Both the position numbers and the translations under genes were made by a program. DNA of 64,000 nt from NCBI RefSeq assembly GCF_003019675.1, contig NZ_CP028105.1:2124282-2188281 (forward strand), in the 5' to 3' direction. Below are positions 35,008-43,397 of this stretch, piece after piece; position 1 is the first letter of the stretch; each line of letters begins with the position of its first letter. The stretch comes from Fusobacterium ulcerans. Its GTDB lineage: Bacteria > Fusobacteriota > Fusobacteriia > Fusobacteriales > Fusobacteriaceae. The notes under the pieces are model-generated. The model did not search any database. It had not been told where the DNA came from and was given only the letters and a program-made list of their open reading frames with translations.

Positions 35008-36030
35008 TTATTCTCCTTTACCATATCTTATTTCCCATTCTTTAAGCAATCTTTCCCTATTATCTGAAGCCCATTTGAAATCTATTTTGGCTAATTTTTC
35101 TTTGAAATCTGCTGGATAACCCTCAAGTTTAGTAGTGACTCCTTTATATGAAACCAGTCCAATATTTTTAGAATATTCTTCCATCATTTTTTTAGAAAGA
35201 GCCCATTTAATAAAATCAACAGCTTCTGGTTTGATTGTATCTTTTTTTACAAGAGCAATTCCTTCCATATCCCATCCATATCCTTCAGCAGGCAGAATAG
35301 TAACTATAGATTCATTAGTTTTTCCAAGTCTTATACTTTCACTGTCCATTCCAATTCCAATTAATTGTTCCCCTTGCATAGCCATTTTAACTGGAGCACT
35401 TCCTGAATGAGTATATTGAGATATGTTTTTATGAAGCTGATCCATGTATTCCCATGCTTTTTCTTCACCCCAAATACTTATCCATCCTAATATTGTAAGA
35501 TAACCTGTTCCAGAAGAAGCTGGATTAGGCATAACTATTTCTTTAGAATACTTCTCATCAAGAAGATCTGTATATGAAGTTGGAATAGGTAAATTTTTAG
35601 CTGCAAGTTCATATTTATTAGCTGTAATAGCAGATGTCCAAGCAGTCATACCTGTCCATTGAGGTTTTTCACTGATAGAATCAATATATGTAGGATCAAT
35701 ATTTGTCAACCATTCATTATTCAATTCAGATAATCTTCCTTCTTTAGCAAGATCAATAAGGTTGATACTTGCCATACCCCATAAGACATCAGCTACAGGA
35801 TTATTTCCTTCAGCAATTACTTTAGCAGCAATAGCTCCTTGAGAATCTCTTATTATATTAAGCTCTACATTGGGGAAATCTGCTTTGTACATTTCAATGT
35901 AATGATTTAGATATTCTTCTTCAAGTCCAGTATAAACATTTAAGACAGTTTTATTTTCTTTACTCCCACATCCAAAAAGAAATGCTGAAAGAATAAAAAG
36001 AACAGAAATTTTTAATAGCTTTTTCATCAT
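35008..36030 (-). CDS. Substrate-binding lipoprotein, 2-aminoethylphosphonate (PhnS-like) type
   Basis: A 340-residue solute-binding protein. A signal peptide with lipobox FLFGC (lipidated Cys21) anchors it in the membrane. The Fbp-like fold shows LNVYTGLEEEYL near the N-terminus and a MPNPASSGTGYL segment, which I associate with the 2-aminoethylphosphonate-binding PhnS2 family; iron(III)-binding relatives are the main alternative. The start lies 7 bases after AAGGAG. It shares one base with the stop of the upstream nucleotidyltransferase, so transport and activation genes are tightly coupled. Confidence 0.85.
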   Translation of the reverse strand: MMKKLLKISVLFILSAFLFGCGSKENKTVLNVYTGLEEEYLNHYIEMYKADFPNVELNIIRDSQGAIAAKVIAEGNNPVADVLWGMASINLIDLAKEGRLSELNNEWLTNIDPTYIDSISEKPQWTGMTAWTSAITANKYELAAKNLPIPTSYTDLLDEKYSKEIVMPNPASSGTGYLTILGWISIWGEEKAWEYMDQLHKNISQYTHSGSAPVKMAMQGEQLIGIGMDSESIRLGKTNESIVTILPAEGYGWDMEGIALVKKDTIKPEAVDFIKWALSKKMMEEYSKNIGLVSYKGVTTKLEGYPADFKEKLAKIDFKWASDNRERLLKEWEIRYGKGE

Positions 36031-36758
36031 TAATTTTCTCCTTTTTCTAATAATTTAGGGTAAATAGTTTCCATTACTCTATTTAATTGAAACTCATCAT
36101 CTATTTCAGACCAGATAATACCATCTACTCTTTTACAAAATATTCTTCTTTCTTTTGCTATTTTTTCTATACAATATTCATAACCTAATTTAAGATTTTT
36201 TTCATCTTCATATTTTTTGAACATAAGCTGGCACAATTCATTAGATAATTTTTGTAATCCAGTAAGTTCACCATATTCTCCTTTGATCTCAAAAAGGTTG
36301 AAAGTAAGTTTTCCAATACTATTGTCTATAATTTCATAGTAATAATCATCAGACATTTTTTTATCTTCTGATAAAAGAATAGTATCTTTTTCAGGAGAGG
36401 TAATTAATATATCAAGACAGTTTTTTTCATAGATAAGATCCCCTTCTAAAAGCAGAATATCTTCATCACCAATTAATTCTTTAGCACAATAAAAACTTCC
36501 CATACTGCTTGTATTAGCATAGTTGCTGTTTTTTATTGTAACAACACTGCTGTATTTTTTCTTTAAAGGTTCAAAAAAATAATCTAAATGTCCTGTTACT
36601 AATATTATTTTTTTAATTCCTGAGTCTAAAAGCTTCTCTATTGATCTTTCAATAAGAGATAATCCATTTATTGCTAAAAAAGGTTTTGGAATCTCATCAT
36701 TAGTTATTCCTCTGAGTCTCGTTCCCATACCTGCTACAAGTATTACTGCTGTTTTCAT
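36030..36758 (-). CDS. LicC/PntC-like CTP-dependent nucleotidyltransferase
   Basis: A 242-residue sugar-nucleotidyltransferase-fold enzyme. The catalytic signature AGMGTRLRGITNDEIPKPFL is intact (Gly-X-Gly-X-Arg, then Pro-Lys). NYANTSSMGSF, LLEGDLIYE and the late WSEIDDEFQL match the layout of CTP:phosphocholine cytidylyltransferase (LicC) and of phosphonate cytidylyltransferase PntC. Given the adjacent 2-aminoethylphosphonate-type importer and the LicD domain, the likely product is a CMP-activated aminophosphonate or phosphocholine (inference). It overlaps the upstream HTH gene by four bases. Confidence 0.82.
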   Translation of the reverse strand: MKTAVILVAGMGTRLRGITNDEIPKPFLAINGLSLIERSIEKLLDSGIKKIILVTGHLDYFFEPLKKKYSSVVTIKNSNYANTSSMGSFYCAKELIGDEDILLLEGDLIYEKNCLDILITSPEKDTILLSEDKKMSDDYYYEIIDNSIGKLTFNLFEIKGEYGELTGLQKLSNELCQLMFKKYEDEKNLKLGYEYCIEKIAKERRIFCKRVDGIIWSEIDDEFQLNRVMETIYPKLLEKGEN

Positions 36759-37696
36759 AAATCTTTCTCCTTTTTATATAAACTTTTGACTATATTATTT
36801 TTAATATATTCATATTGTTTTTGATTATCTATTTCTCCCCAAATATTTTCTTTGGAGGATATGCATTTTAGATCAGAAAAAATATTTTTATCTAAAAAAC
36901 TATATTCATAAAAAAATAATTTATTTTCTATTTGTGTGAATTTATCCAACATTTTTAAGTAGGAACTATATTTTAATTTGCTGATTCCTATAAGCTCACC
37001 TGAAATTTTTTCAAGGCTGTATTTTCCTTTTGAAATATTTAAAAGTTCATTTTTTTTAGTAGTAACATAGAGAGAATCTTCTTTGTCTGATATGGAAGTA
37101 TCTATCATAGTTACATTCTTATCTTTTGAGTTCAGCAAAAGAGATATTATATTTTCTTCGAAAATAAGGTCCCCTTCTAAAAGGATAAAATCTTCCTGTA
37201 AATGTTTTCTTAAAAGATAGAGAGAGTACATATTTCCTGTGGTCTTATATTTTTTATTTTCTATTATTTTAAGGTTAGAATATTCTTTAGCTAGTTTTTT
37301 ATAATATTCTGCTTTGTATCCAGCAGCAATTATTATTTTATCTATATTATATTTTGATAGTAGTTTTATAGTTCTTTTAATGAGAGTTGAATTTAAAATT
37401 TCAAGAAATCCTACTGGTTTATCAAAATCTAAAGTTTCTCCAGCAGCCAAAATAACCGCAGTTTTTATTCTATTATTATTAGACTTCAAAAGCTCATTTC
37501 CAGAATCTGTAATAATATATTTAGTTTCTCTGTATGAAATATTTTCTTTAATAAGGCAGCCCTCGTTTAAAAGAGAATTAATATATTTATTAACAGAACC
37601 AAGAGAAATATTTAGATATTCAGATATTTTTCTCTGACTTATTATGCTGTTCTCATGTATAAGAGATATGATTTTTTCTTTTATCTGAATCACCAC
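36755..37696 (-). CDS. Winged-helix protein fused to a degenerate nucleotidyltransferase domain
   Basis: A 313-residue protein. Residues 1-65 are a MarR/Lrp-like winged helix (SQRKISEYLNISLGSVNKYINSL). Residues 78-313 have the same fold as the next gene product, but the catalytic loop reads AAGETLDFDKPVG, lacking the Gly-X-Arg of active enzymes; FILLEGDLIFE and WGEIDNQKQY are kept. It may therefore be a sensor that binds an activated ligand and regulates the operon, or a weak enzyme. The start is uncertain: GTG 37696 and GTG 37693 both overlap the AAGGTGG, and no ATG is available. Confidence 0.75.
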   Translation of the reverse strand: MVIQIKEKIISLIHENSIISQRKISEYLNISLGSVNKYINSLLNEGCLIKENISYRETKYIITDSGNELLKSNNNRIKTAVILAAGETLDFDKPVGFLEILNSTLIKRTIKLLSKYNIDKIIIAAGYKAEYYKKLAKEYSNLKIIENKKYKTTGNMYSLYLLRKHLQEDFILLEGDLIFEENIISLLLNSKDKNVTMIDTSISDKEDSLYVTTKKNELLNISKGKYSLEKISGELIGISKLKYSSYLKMLDKFTQIENKLFFYEYSFLDKNIFSDLKCISSKENIWGEIDNQKQYEYIKNNIVKSLYKKEKDL

Positions 37697-37709
37697 CTTA
37701 TGTTAAAAA

Positions 37710-37750
37710 TGAACGATTATATTTTTACACTGTGAACGATTTTTGTCAAG
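37710..37750 (-). promoter_or_regulatory. Promoter and TGAACGATT direct repeats of the phosphonate/LicD operon
   Basis: TGAACGATT occurs at 37710-37718 and 37733-37741 (23-base period). On the minus strand a perfect TTGACA (37745-37750) lies just 5' of the outer repeat, and AT-rich -10 candidates (TAAAAA, TATAAT) fall between the repeats. The layout suits an operator for the HTH protein encoded first in the operon (inference). The rest of the 301-base divergent region is AT-rich, with GAACAAA variants at about 37843 and 37912. Confidence 0.5.
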
Positions 37751-37997
37751 AATAAAATATTTACAACTCTCATTCTAAAAAATAATCACAAAAGAAATAA
37801 AAGATAATGTAAGAAAATAAAAAAAACAAATTTTTTATATCGAACAAATTATTTTAATAAAAATAAATGAAAATTCTTAAAAAATAGAGAGTTATATTGA
37901 AAAGATACGAACAAAAAATATTTTTTTTTGAAGGTGTTAATTTGTATCAAATAATGTTAATATATAAGTTAAGAAAAATTGTCAGGAGGAAATTAGT

Positions 37998-39344
37998 TTG
38001 GAAAGTATAAGATCAATAATCAATTTTGTAAATAATTTGTTGTGGGGGAAAAATATATTAGTTGTTATGTTGATAGGTACAGCTGTATATTTTACTTTTA
38101 AGACAAAATTTATGCAATTTAGATTATTTGGAGATATAATAAGAATATTGAAGGGAAATGGAGATGAGAAAAGAGATGGAATCAGCTCATTGGAAACATT
38201 TTTTCTTGGAACAGCTTGCAGAGTAGGAGCAGGAAATATCTCAGGAGTTGTTGCAGCAGTTTCTATTGGAGGACCAGGAGCACTTTTCTGGATGTGGCTG
38301 GTAGCACTTCTTGGAGCAGCAACTTCTTTTGTTGAATCAAGTCTTGCTGTTATGTATAGAACTAAAATAAAAGATGGTGAATACCAGGGAGGAACTCCTT
38401 GGATTATAAAAAAAAGACTTAATATGAAATGGCTTGGGGCTATATATGTAGTTGCTTCTATTATATGCTATATAGGAGTTATACAGGTAATGTCCAATTC
38501 AGTAACAGAATCAGTAGTCAGTGCATATGGATTCAATCCTAAGATAATAGCTGTTGTATTGGCTCTCGTTGTAGGTTTGATAATATTTGGAAAAAGTAAA
38601 AAAGATAAAATAATATTAGCACTTAATAAGATAGTTCCTGTAATGGCTATCATGTATCTTTTGGTAGTTATTTATGTTATTATTACTAATCTGACAGGAA
38701 TTCCAGCAATGATAGGGAATATATTTTATCAGGCCTTTGGAGGAAAAGAATTCTTAGGTGGAGCTGTAGGTGGAATTATAATGCAGGGTGTAAGAAGAGG
38801 ATTATTTTCTAATGAGGCTGGAAGTGGAAATTCAAACTATGCAGCAGCAGTGGTTGATATAGATGAACCAGCTAAGCAGGGAATGGTACAGGCTTTAGGT
38901 GTTTTTGTTGATACTCTTATAATATGTAGTGCTACAGCATTCGTTATTCTATTAGCTGATAAAGATGTAGTAAATGGACTTACAGGAATGACTCTTTTTC
39001 AAGAAGCATTAAAAAATCATATTGGATGGATTGGGATACCTTTTACTGTAATTGTCTTATTTTTCTTTTCTCTTAGTACAATATTGGGAGTTACATATTA
39101 TGGGAAAAATGCTATGAATTTTATAAGCTCAAAGGCAATTGTAAAAGAAGTATATCATGTAGTAGTGGTTATTATGGTATATATAGGTGGAATTGAGCAA
39201 AATTTCTTCGTTTGGTCTCTGGCAGATTTTGGATTGGGAATAATGACAGTAATTAATATATTGTGTATTATACCTATTTCAGGAGAGGCTTTAAATGAAT
39301 TGAAAAAATATGAAATAAAATTGAAAAGTAAAAAGAGAGCCTAA
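37998..39344 (+). CDS. AGCS family sodium:alanine/glycine symporter
   Basis: A 448-residue amino-acid:cation symporter with about 11 helices. Family hallmarks are GTACRVGAGNISGVVAAVSIGGPGALFWMW, the GGTPW segment, and MQGVRRGLFSNEAGSGNSNYAAA. The start is TTG, 8 bases after AGGAGG. It is divergent from the phosphonate/LicD operon and convergent with the two-component genes, so it could serve either neighbouring system or neither. It imports small neutral amino acids by family analogy. Confidence 0.92.
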   Translation: MESIRSIINFVNNLLWGKNILVVMLIGTAVYFTFKTKFMQFRLFGDIIRILKGNGDEKRDGISSLETFFLGTACRVGAGNISGVVAAVSIGGPGALFWMWLVALLGAATSFVESSLAVMYRTKIKDGEYQGGTPWIIKKRLNMKWLGAIYVVASIICYIGVIQVMSNSVTESVVSAYGFNPKIIAVVLALVVGLIIFGKSKKDKIILALNKIVPVMAIMYLLVVIYVIITNLTGIPAMIGNIFYQAFGGKEFLGGAVGGIIMQGVRRGLFSNEAGSGNSNYAAAVVDIDEPAKQGMVQALGVFVDTLIICSATAFVILLADKDVVNGLTGMTLFQEALKNHIGWIGIPFTVIVLFFFSLSTILGVTYYGKNAMNFISSKAIVKEVYHVVVVIMVYIGGIEQNFFVWSLADFGLGIMTVINILCIIPISGEALNELKKYEIKLKSKKRA

Positions 39345-39354
39345 AAGCTCTCTT
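39333..39354. terminator. Bidirectional terminator between the symporter and response regulator
   Basis: AAGAGAGC pairs with GCTCTCTT across a 6-base loop. It overlaps the symporter stop codon, with T-rich tails in both directions. Confidence 0.8.
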
Positions 39355-39994
39355 ATTTTTTCCATGAATACTCGTTTCTAGGTCTTCCAATTTTTCCATA
39401 AATAATTTTCAAGTCGACCATTTCTATTTCAACAAGATAGTTCATATATTTATTTACTGTTTGAGAAGCAAGACCAGTAGCTTCTGATATTTCCTCAATT
39501 GTAATGTATGAATTAATTTGTTTCATTTTATTTTCAATTAATGAAATAGTGTTGACACTTATTCCTTTTTTATAATCCCCATACTTTTCTTTTTTTGCTG
39601 TAGAAATTTCAGGAAAAGATTCTGTTGTTTTTTTCTTATTAAGGTGTACATTTACTCTCGAGTATAAATCAAGAACTTTAATAGGTTTGATAGCAAAATC
39701 ATCAGCTCCAGCAAGGAAAAATTCCTCAGCAATGTTTTCTAATCCTTCAATAGTAAGAGCTATTATAGATACATTTTCATTCATCTGTCTTATTAATTTT
39801 ACTCCAAGTACTCCATTTATATAAGGCATATGATAATCAATTATTATGATATCAAGCTCTTTAGTACTCACTATTTTTAAAGCTTCTTCCATTGAAAGTG
39901 CTGTGTACACTTCCCAATCCTTCATAAGAAAAAATTCTGAGACAGCAAAGATAATATCCTTAGAATCATCTATGATAAGAATTTTATTTTTCAT
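39353..39994 (-). CDS. Response regulator with CitB/DctR-like HTH output domain
   Basis: A 213-residue regulator. The receiver (about 1-120) has the acidic pair IDDSKD, phospho-acceptor Asp in IIIIDYHMP, the Thr in IIALT and the Lys in AIKP. The C-terminal helix-turn-helix (about 165-200: ITIEEISEATGLASQTVNKYMNYL, then GKIGRPRNEY) resembles CitB/DcuR-type regulators of organic-acid and amino-acid uptake. It overlaps the kinase gene by 11 bases. Likely targets are the adjacent symporter and the divergent gamma-glutamyl gene cluster (inference). Confidence 0.88.
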   Translation of the reverse strand: MKNKILIIDDSKDIIFAVSEFFLMKDWEVYTALSMEEALKIVSTKELDIIIIDYHMPYINGVLGVKLIRQMNENVSIIALTIEGLENIAEEFFLAGADDFAIKPIKVLDLYSRVNVHLNKKKTTESFPEISTAKKEKYGDYKKGISVNTISLIENKMKQINSYITIEEISEATGLASQTVNKYMNYLVEIEMVDLKIIYGKIGRPRNEYSWKK

Positions 39995-41381
39995 TTCCTA
40001 AAACCTCCCCCTGCATAACGATATATACTCCAATCCCTCTTTTTTTTCTATTTTTAATAAATATTTTAGATTTATGTTCTTCCATAACTGTTTTTACAAA
40101 ATTTAACCCCACTCCACTGGAATTTTTAGTTGAAAAACCATTTATAAAAGCATTTTCAAGTTCTTTTTCAGACATTCCTTTTCCATAATCTTCAATTTTT
40201 ATAAGTACAAATTTTTTATAATCTTTTATAGTAAGCTCAATTTTGTTATTTTCATATTCTGTAAAAGCTTCATAAGAATTTATAATTAAATTAGTGATAG
40301 CTCTTGAAAAAACTATTTTATTAACTTTTATTTTTCTTCCAGTGCAGTAATTGTTATAGATTAAAAATTCAATGCACTTATGTGTTGAAAGATAAGAAAG
40401 AATAAAATTGAATACTTTGTTTATATCAATAGGATTTTTGTGTGTATCCCTTAAAATTTCAGATACCATTATATTACATCTTTCCAGAGATTTTTCAATT
40501 CTGTTATAATAATCTTTTTTCTTTTCATTTTCTTCCTGCATATCAAGTATTTCAATAAGAGTCCCCATAGAAAATAATGGAGTTTTTAAATCGTGAACTA
40601 AATATTGAATTTCTTTTAGATATCTATTTTCAACTTCTTGTAATTTCAAATCTGAAAGAGCTTTTGTCATATCTTTTTCTTTTTCATATATATTCTGCCT
40701 TCTCTCCTGCTCGAAAAATACAAGGAGGAGAGTTATGGAAAATATAAAGAAAAGGATAAAGAATAAAAAACCAATAAGGTTTAAGATGTTATCAGCTTCC
40801 ATTAATGAAGAAATATTTTTTAGATCAAAAAAGATTTCTCCAGTTGATTTATAGTCCAATACAGAAAAATATTTTGTAATATCAAGCCATTGGATACCAG
40901 TAAATACAAGGAGAAGAACAACATTTCTTTTAAATAAACTAATATTCTTAAAACGATTGCTTGAATGAAATGCTAGATAAATCATTTCAAGTATAGATAC
41001 TTTACCAAAATAATAATCCATATCATAGTATACTTTGTATATTATAAAATAAATTGCCTGAATTATCAACATTCCAAAAATAACCTTTAAAGTATTATTC
41101 AATTTACCATTTATTTCTATATCGATAGAATCCATGAGGAGGAAAACAGAAAAAAATATTGGAAATGATTTTATTGTATTTAGAAAAACTAAACCAAATG
41201 CAGCATGGAGAAGATATTCTTTATCCCAAAAGTCTATACTTTTTTCTAAAGAATCATAAATATCAAAATTTTTATATAATAAAAAATTAGGCAGGACAAT
41301 ACTTATTAAAACCATTAGTATTCCTAATGAAAGTTCTGTTTTATGAATTTGAATATGAAATTTTTTCCCCAAAATTTTCAT
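39984..41381 (-). CDS. Membrane sensor histidine kinase
   Basis: A 465-residue kinase with about six to seven N-terminal membrane helices (about 1-230), a short coiled linker, and a kinase core. The core shows the H-box LVHDLKTPLFSMG, N-box NLIINSYEAF, G1 DYGKGMS and G2 GVGLNFVK. No PAS, HAMP or large extracellular domain is evident, so sensing is probably within or through the membrane part. Two ATGs are close; the second (41381) is properly spaced from AAGGGG. It forms a pair with the response regulator and is divergent from the gamma-glutamyltransferase cluster. Confidence 0.9.
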   Translation of the reverse strand: MKILGKKFHIQIHKTELSLGILMVLISIVLPNFLLYKNFDIYDSLEKSIDFWDKEYLLHAAFGLVFLNTIKSFPIFFSVFLLMDSIDIEINGKLNNTLKVIFGMLIIQAIYFIIYKVYYDMDYYFGKVSILEMIYLAFHSSNRFKNISLFKRNVVLLLVFTGIQWLDITKYFSVLDYKSTGEIFFDLKNISSLMEADNILNLIGFLFFILFFIFSITLLLVFFEQERRQNIYEKEKDMTKALSDLKLQEVENRYLKEIQYLVHDLKTPLFSMGTLIEILDMQEENEKKKDYYNRIEKSLERCNIMVSEILRDTHKNPIDINKVFNFILSYLSTHKCIEFLIYNNYCTGRKIKVNKIVFSRAITNLIINSYEAFTEYENNKIELTIKDYKKFVLIKIEDYGKGMSEKELENAFINGFSTKNSSGVGLNFVKTVMEEHKSKIFIKNRKKRGIGVYIVMQGEVLGNEK

Positions 41382-41464
41382 GATCATTCCCCTTAAATCT
41401 AGAAATTATTAATTTCTTCTTTATGATTACAAATTAAATTAATGATACCACATTTTAAGTAAAA

Positions 41465-41567
41465 ATAGTAGGAAAAAGATGAGAGGAAAAAGAGGAAAAA
41501 GAGAAATAAAAGTATAAGATTTACTTTTTATATATCTTGAAATATAATTAATAGTAGGAAAAAAGAT
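41465..41567 (+). promoter_or_regulatory. Promoter of the gamma-glutamyl cluster with flanking direct repeats
   Basis: TTTACT (41520-41525), 17-base spacer, TATAAT (41543-41548). ATAGTAGGAAAAAGAT is found at 41465-41480 and again, with one extra A, at 41551-41567, 86 bases apart, bracketing the promoter. The stretch between is purine-rich. A binding site for the divergent two-component regulator is plausible (inference). Confidence 0.45.
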
Positions 41568-41612
41568 ATAAAAATTTCAAAATAGAACAAAAAAATAAAA
41601 AAGGGGGAACAT

Positions 41613-43316
41613 ATGATTTCGTTGAAGAGATTTATGAAAGTTGGGAGTGTAATAGTTGGTTTAATGGTAAGTGTTTTTACTGTGTCTAGTGCAGCCAACC
41701 CTGACAATCTTTATGGAAGACATGCTGAAGGGAAAAATGGAGTGGTAGCAGCAGCTAATCCAGAAGCATCTAAAATAGGTGTAGAAGTGATGAAAAAAGG
41801 TGGAAATGCAGTGGATGCAGCAGTTGCAACAGCATTTGCTATCAGTGTATTTGAACCTAATGCATCAGGAATTGGTGGAGGAGGATTCATGTTAATCAGA
41901 ATGGCTAAAACTGGTAAAACAGTAGTCATAGATTATAGAGAAAAAGCTCCAGCTAAAGCAACACCTGATATGTTTGTACTTGATGAAAATGGAAAAGTAG
42001 TAAATGATGAAATAACTGTTGGAGGAAAAGCTTCAGGAGTTCCTGGAACAGTAGCAGGACTTTTAACAGCATTAGAAAAATATGGAACTATGAAAAGAGC
42101 AGATGTTATGGCTCCAGCTATAAAACATGCAGGTGAAGGAATAATAGTTTCAAAGAACTTAGAAGGAATAATTCAAGACAACTATGAGAAATTAGTTAAA
42201 TTTGATGCAGCATCAGAAGTATATTTAAAAGATGGATTACCATATGAAGCTGGAGACAGACTTGTAAATAAGGATTTAGCAGCAACTCTTACAAAAATAT
42301 CAAAAGAGGGTAAAAAAGCTTTCTATGAAGGAGAAATAGCTAAGAAAATAGCTGATGAAGTTCAAAAACAAGGCGGTCTTATGACAGTTGAAGACCTTAA
42401 AAATTATACAATTGAAGAAAGAGAGCCAGTAGTTGGAAAATACAGAGATTATACAATTATATCTTGTCCACCAGCAAGTTCTGGAGGAACTCATATAGTA
42501 CAACTTTTAAATATGGTAGAAAATTATGACCTTAAAGCAATGGGAGACAACACTCCTGAGAGCTGGCATATATGGGCTGAAAGTATGAAACAAGCTTTTG
42601 CAGACAGAGCAGAATATATGGGAGATACAGCTTATGTAAAAGTTCCTTTAAAAGGTCTTACTTCTAAAGAATATGCAAAAGAAGTAGTTAAGAAAATAGA
42701 TCTGGAAAAAGCTGGAAAAGATATTAAAATTGGAGATCCTAGCAAATATGAAAGTGGAAGTACAACTCACTTTTCTGTAATGGACAAAGATGGAAATATG
42801 GTTGCAGTAACTCAAACTATTAACTATTTCTTTGGTTCTGGAGTTGTAGTGCCAGGAACTGGAATAATGATGAATAATGAGATGGACGACTTTGTTCCAC
42901 AAAAAAATATGAAAAACTCTATTGAAGGTGGAAAAAGACCTCTAAGCAGCATGTCACCTACTTTAGTTCTTGATCCTAAAAACAGACCATTAATGACAAT
43001 TGGTTCTCCAGGGGCTACAAGAATTATACCAGCAGTAGCATTGACTATAAGTAACGTAATAGATCATGGAATGACTCTTCAAGAAGCTATCAATGCACCT
43101 AGAATTGCTCAATTCCAATCAGGAAAATTAAATGCTGAAGGAAGAATGTCTTTTGAATCTTATAATAAATTACAAGAAATGGGACATGAGATTAACATGA
43201 GAGGAACTTATGATAATTACTTTGGTGGAGTACAAGGAATTATGATGGACTATGATACAAAAACTCTTCAAGGTGGAGCAGATCCAAGAAGAGATGGACA
43301 AGCAGCAGCATTCTAA
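41613..43316 (+). CDS. ggt: Exported gamma-glutamyltransferase
   Basis: A 567-residue GGT precursor with a signal peptide (core VGSVIVGLMVSVFTVSSAA). Large and small subunits arise by self-cleavage before the catalytic Thr in GSTTHFSVMDKDGN. Substrate loops PLSSMSPT and GSPGATRI, and the N-terminal GGNAVDAAVATAFA and GIGGGGFM, are intact. GGTs hydrolyse or transfer gamma-glutamyl groups of glutathione, glutamine or poly-gamma-glutamate. It is followed by a second GGT gene and lies upstream of pgsBCW, so action on poly-gamma-glutamate (like CapD) is an alternative to glutathione use. Confidence 0.93.
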   Translation: MISLKRFMKVGSVIVGLMVSVFTVSSAANPDNLYGRHAEGKNGVVAAANPEASKIGVEVMKKGGNAVDAAVATAFAISVFEPNASGIGGGGFMLIRMAKTGKTVVIDYREKAPAKATPDMFVLDENGKVVNDEITVGGKASGVPGTVAGLLTALEKYGTMKRADVMAPAIKHAGEGIIVSKNLEGIIQDNYEKLVKFDAASEVYLKDGLPYEAGDRLVNKDLAATLTKISKEGKKAFYEGEIAKKIADEVQKQGGLMTVEDLKNYTIEEREPVVGKYRDYTIISCPPASSGGTHIVQLLNMVENYDLKAMGDNTPESWHIWAESMKQAFADRAEYMGDTAYVKVPLKGLTSKEYAKEVVKKIDLEKAGKDIKIGDPSKYESGSTTHFSVMDKDGNMVAVTQTINYFFGSGVVVPGTGIMMNNEMDDFVPQKNMKNSIEGGKRPLSSMSPTLVLDPKNRPLMTIGSPGATRIIPAVALTISNVIDHGMTLQEAINAPRIAQFQSGKLNAEGRMSFESYNKLQEMGHEINMRGTYDNYFGGVQGIMMDYDTKTLQGGADPRRDGQAAAF

Positions 43317-43334
43317 ATAAAAATGTAAGTTATA

Positions 43335-43368
43335 AAACTGCTTCTGAAATAAGTTTCAGAAGCAGTTT
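43335..43368 (+). other. Intercistronic hairpin between the two GGT genes
   Basis: A perfect 15-bp stem, AAACTGCTTCTGAAA/TTTCAGAAGCAGTTT, with a 4-base loop. The sequence after it is ATAAAAATAAAC, not a T-tract, so it looks more like an mRNA processing or stabilising hairpin, or a leaky terminator, than a full terminator. Confidence 0.65.
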
Positions 43369-43397
43369 ATAAAAATAAACAAATTGGAGGAAAGATA

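Noticed and set aside
31809-36030. Reading the ABC transporter as an iron(III) or spermidine importer
   Set aside because: The family is shared, but the MPNPASSGTGYL segment of the binding protein and the LicC/LicD-like neighbours favour a phosphonate-type substrate; kept as an alternative only.
41461-41520. Short A/G repeats before the GGT gene as a CRISPR or tandem repeat array
   Set aside because: The units are irregular polypurine words without constant repeat length or unique spacers.
41711-42902. Minus-strand ORFs opposite the first gamma-glutamyltransferase
   Set aside because: Antisense frames rich in Ser, Tyr and Phe that mirror the codon use of the real gene; no start signals.
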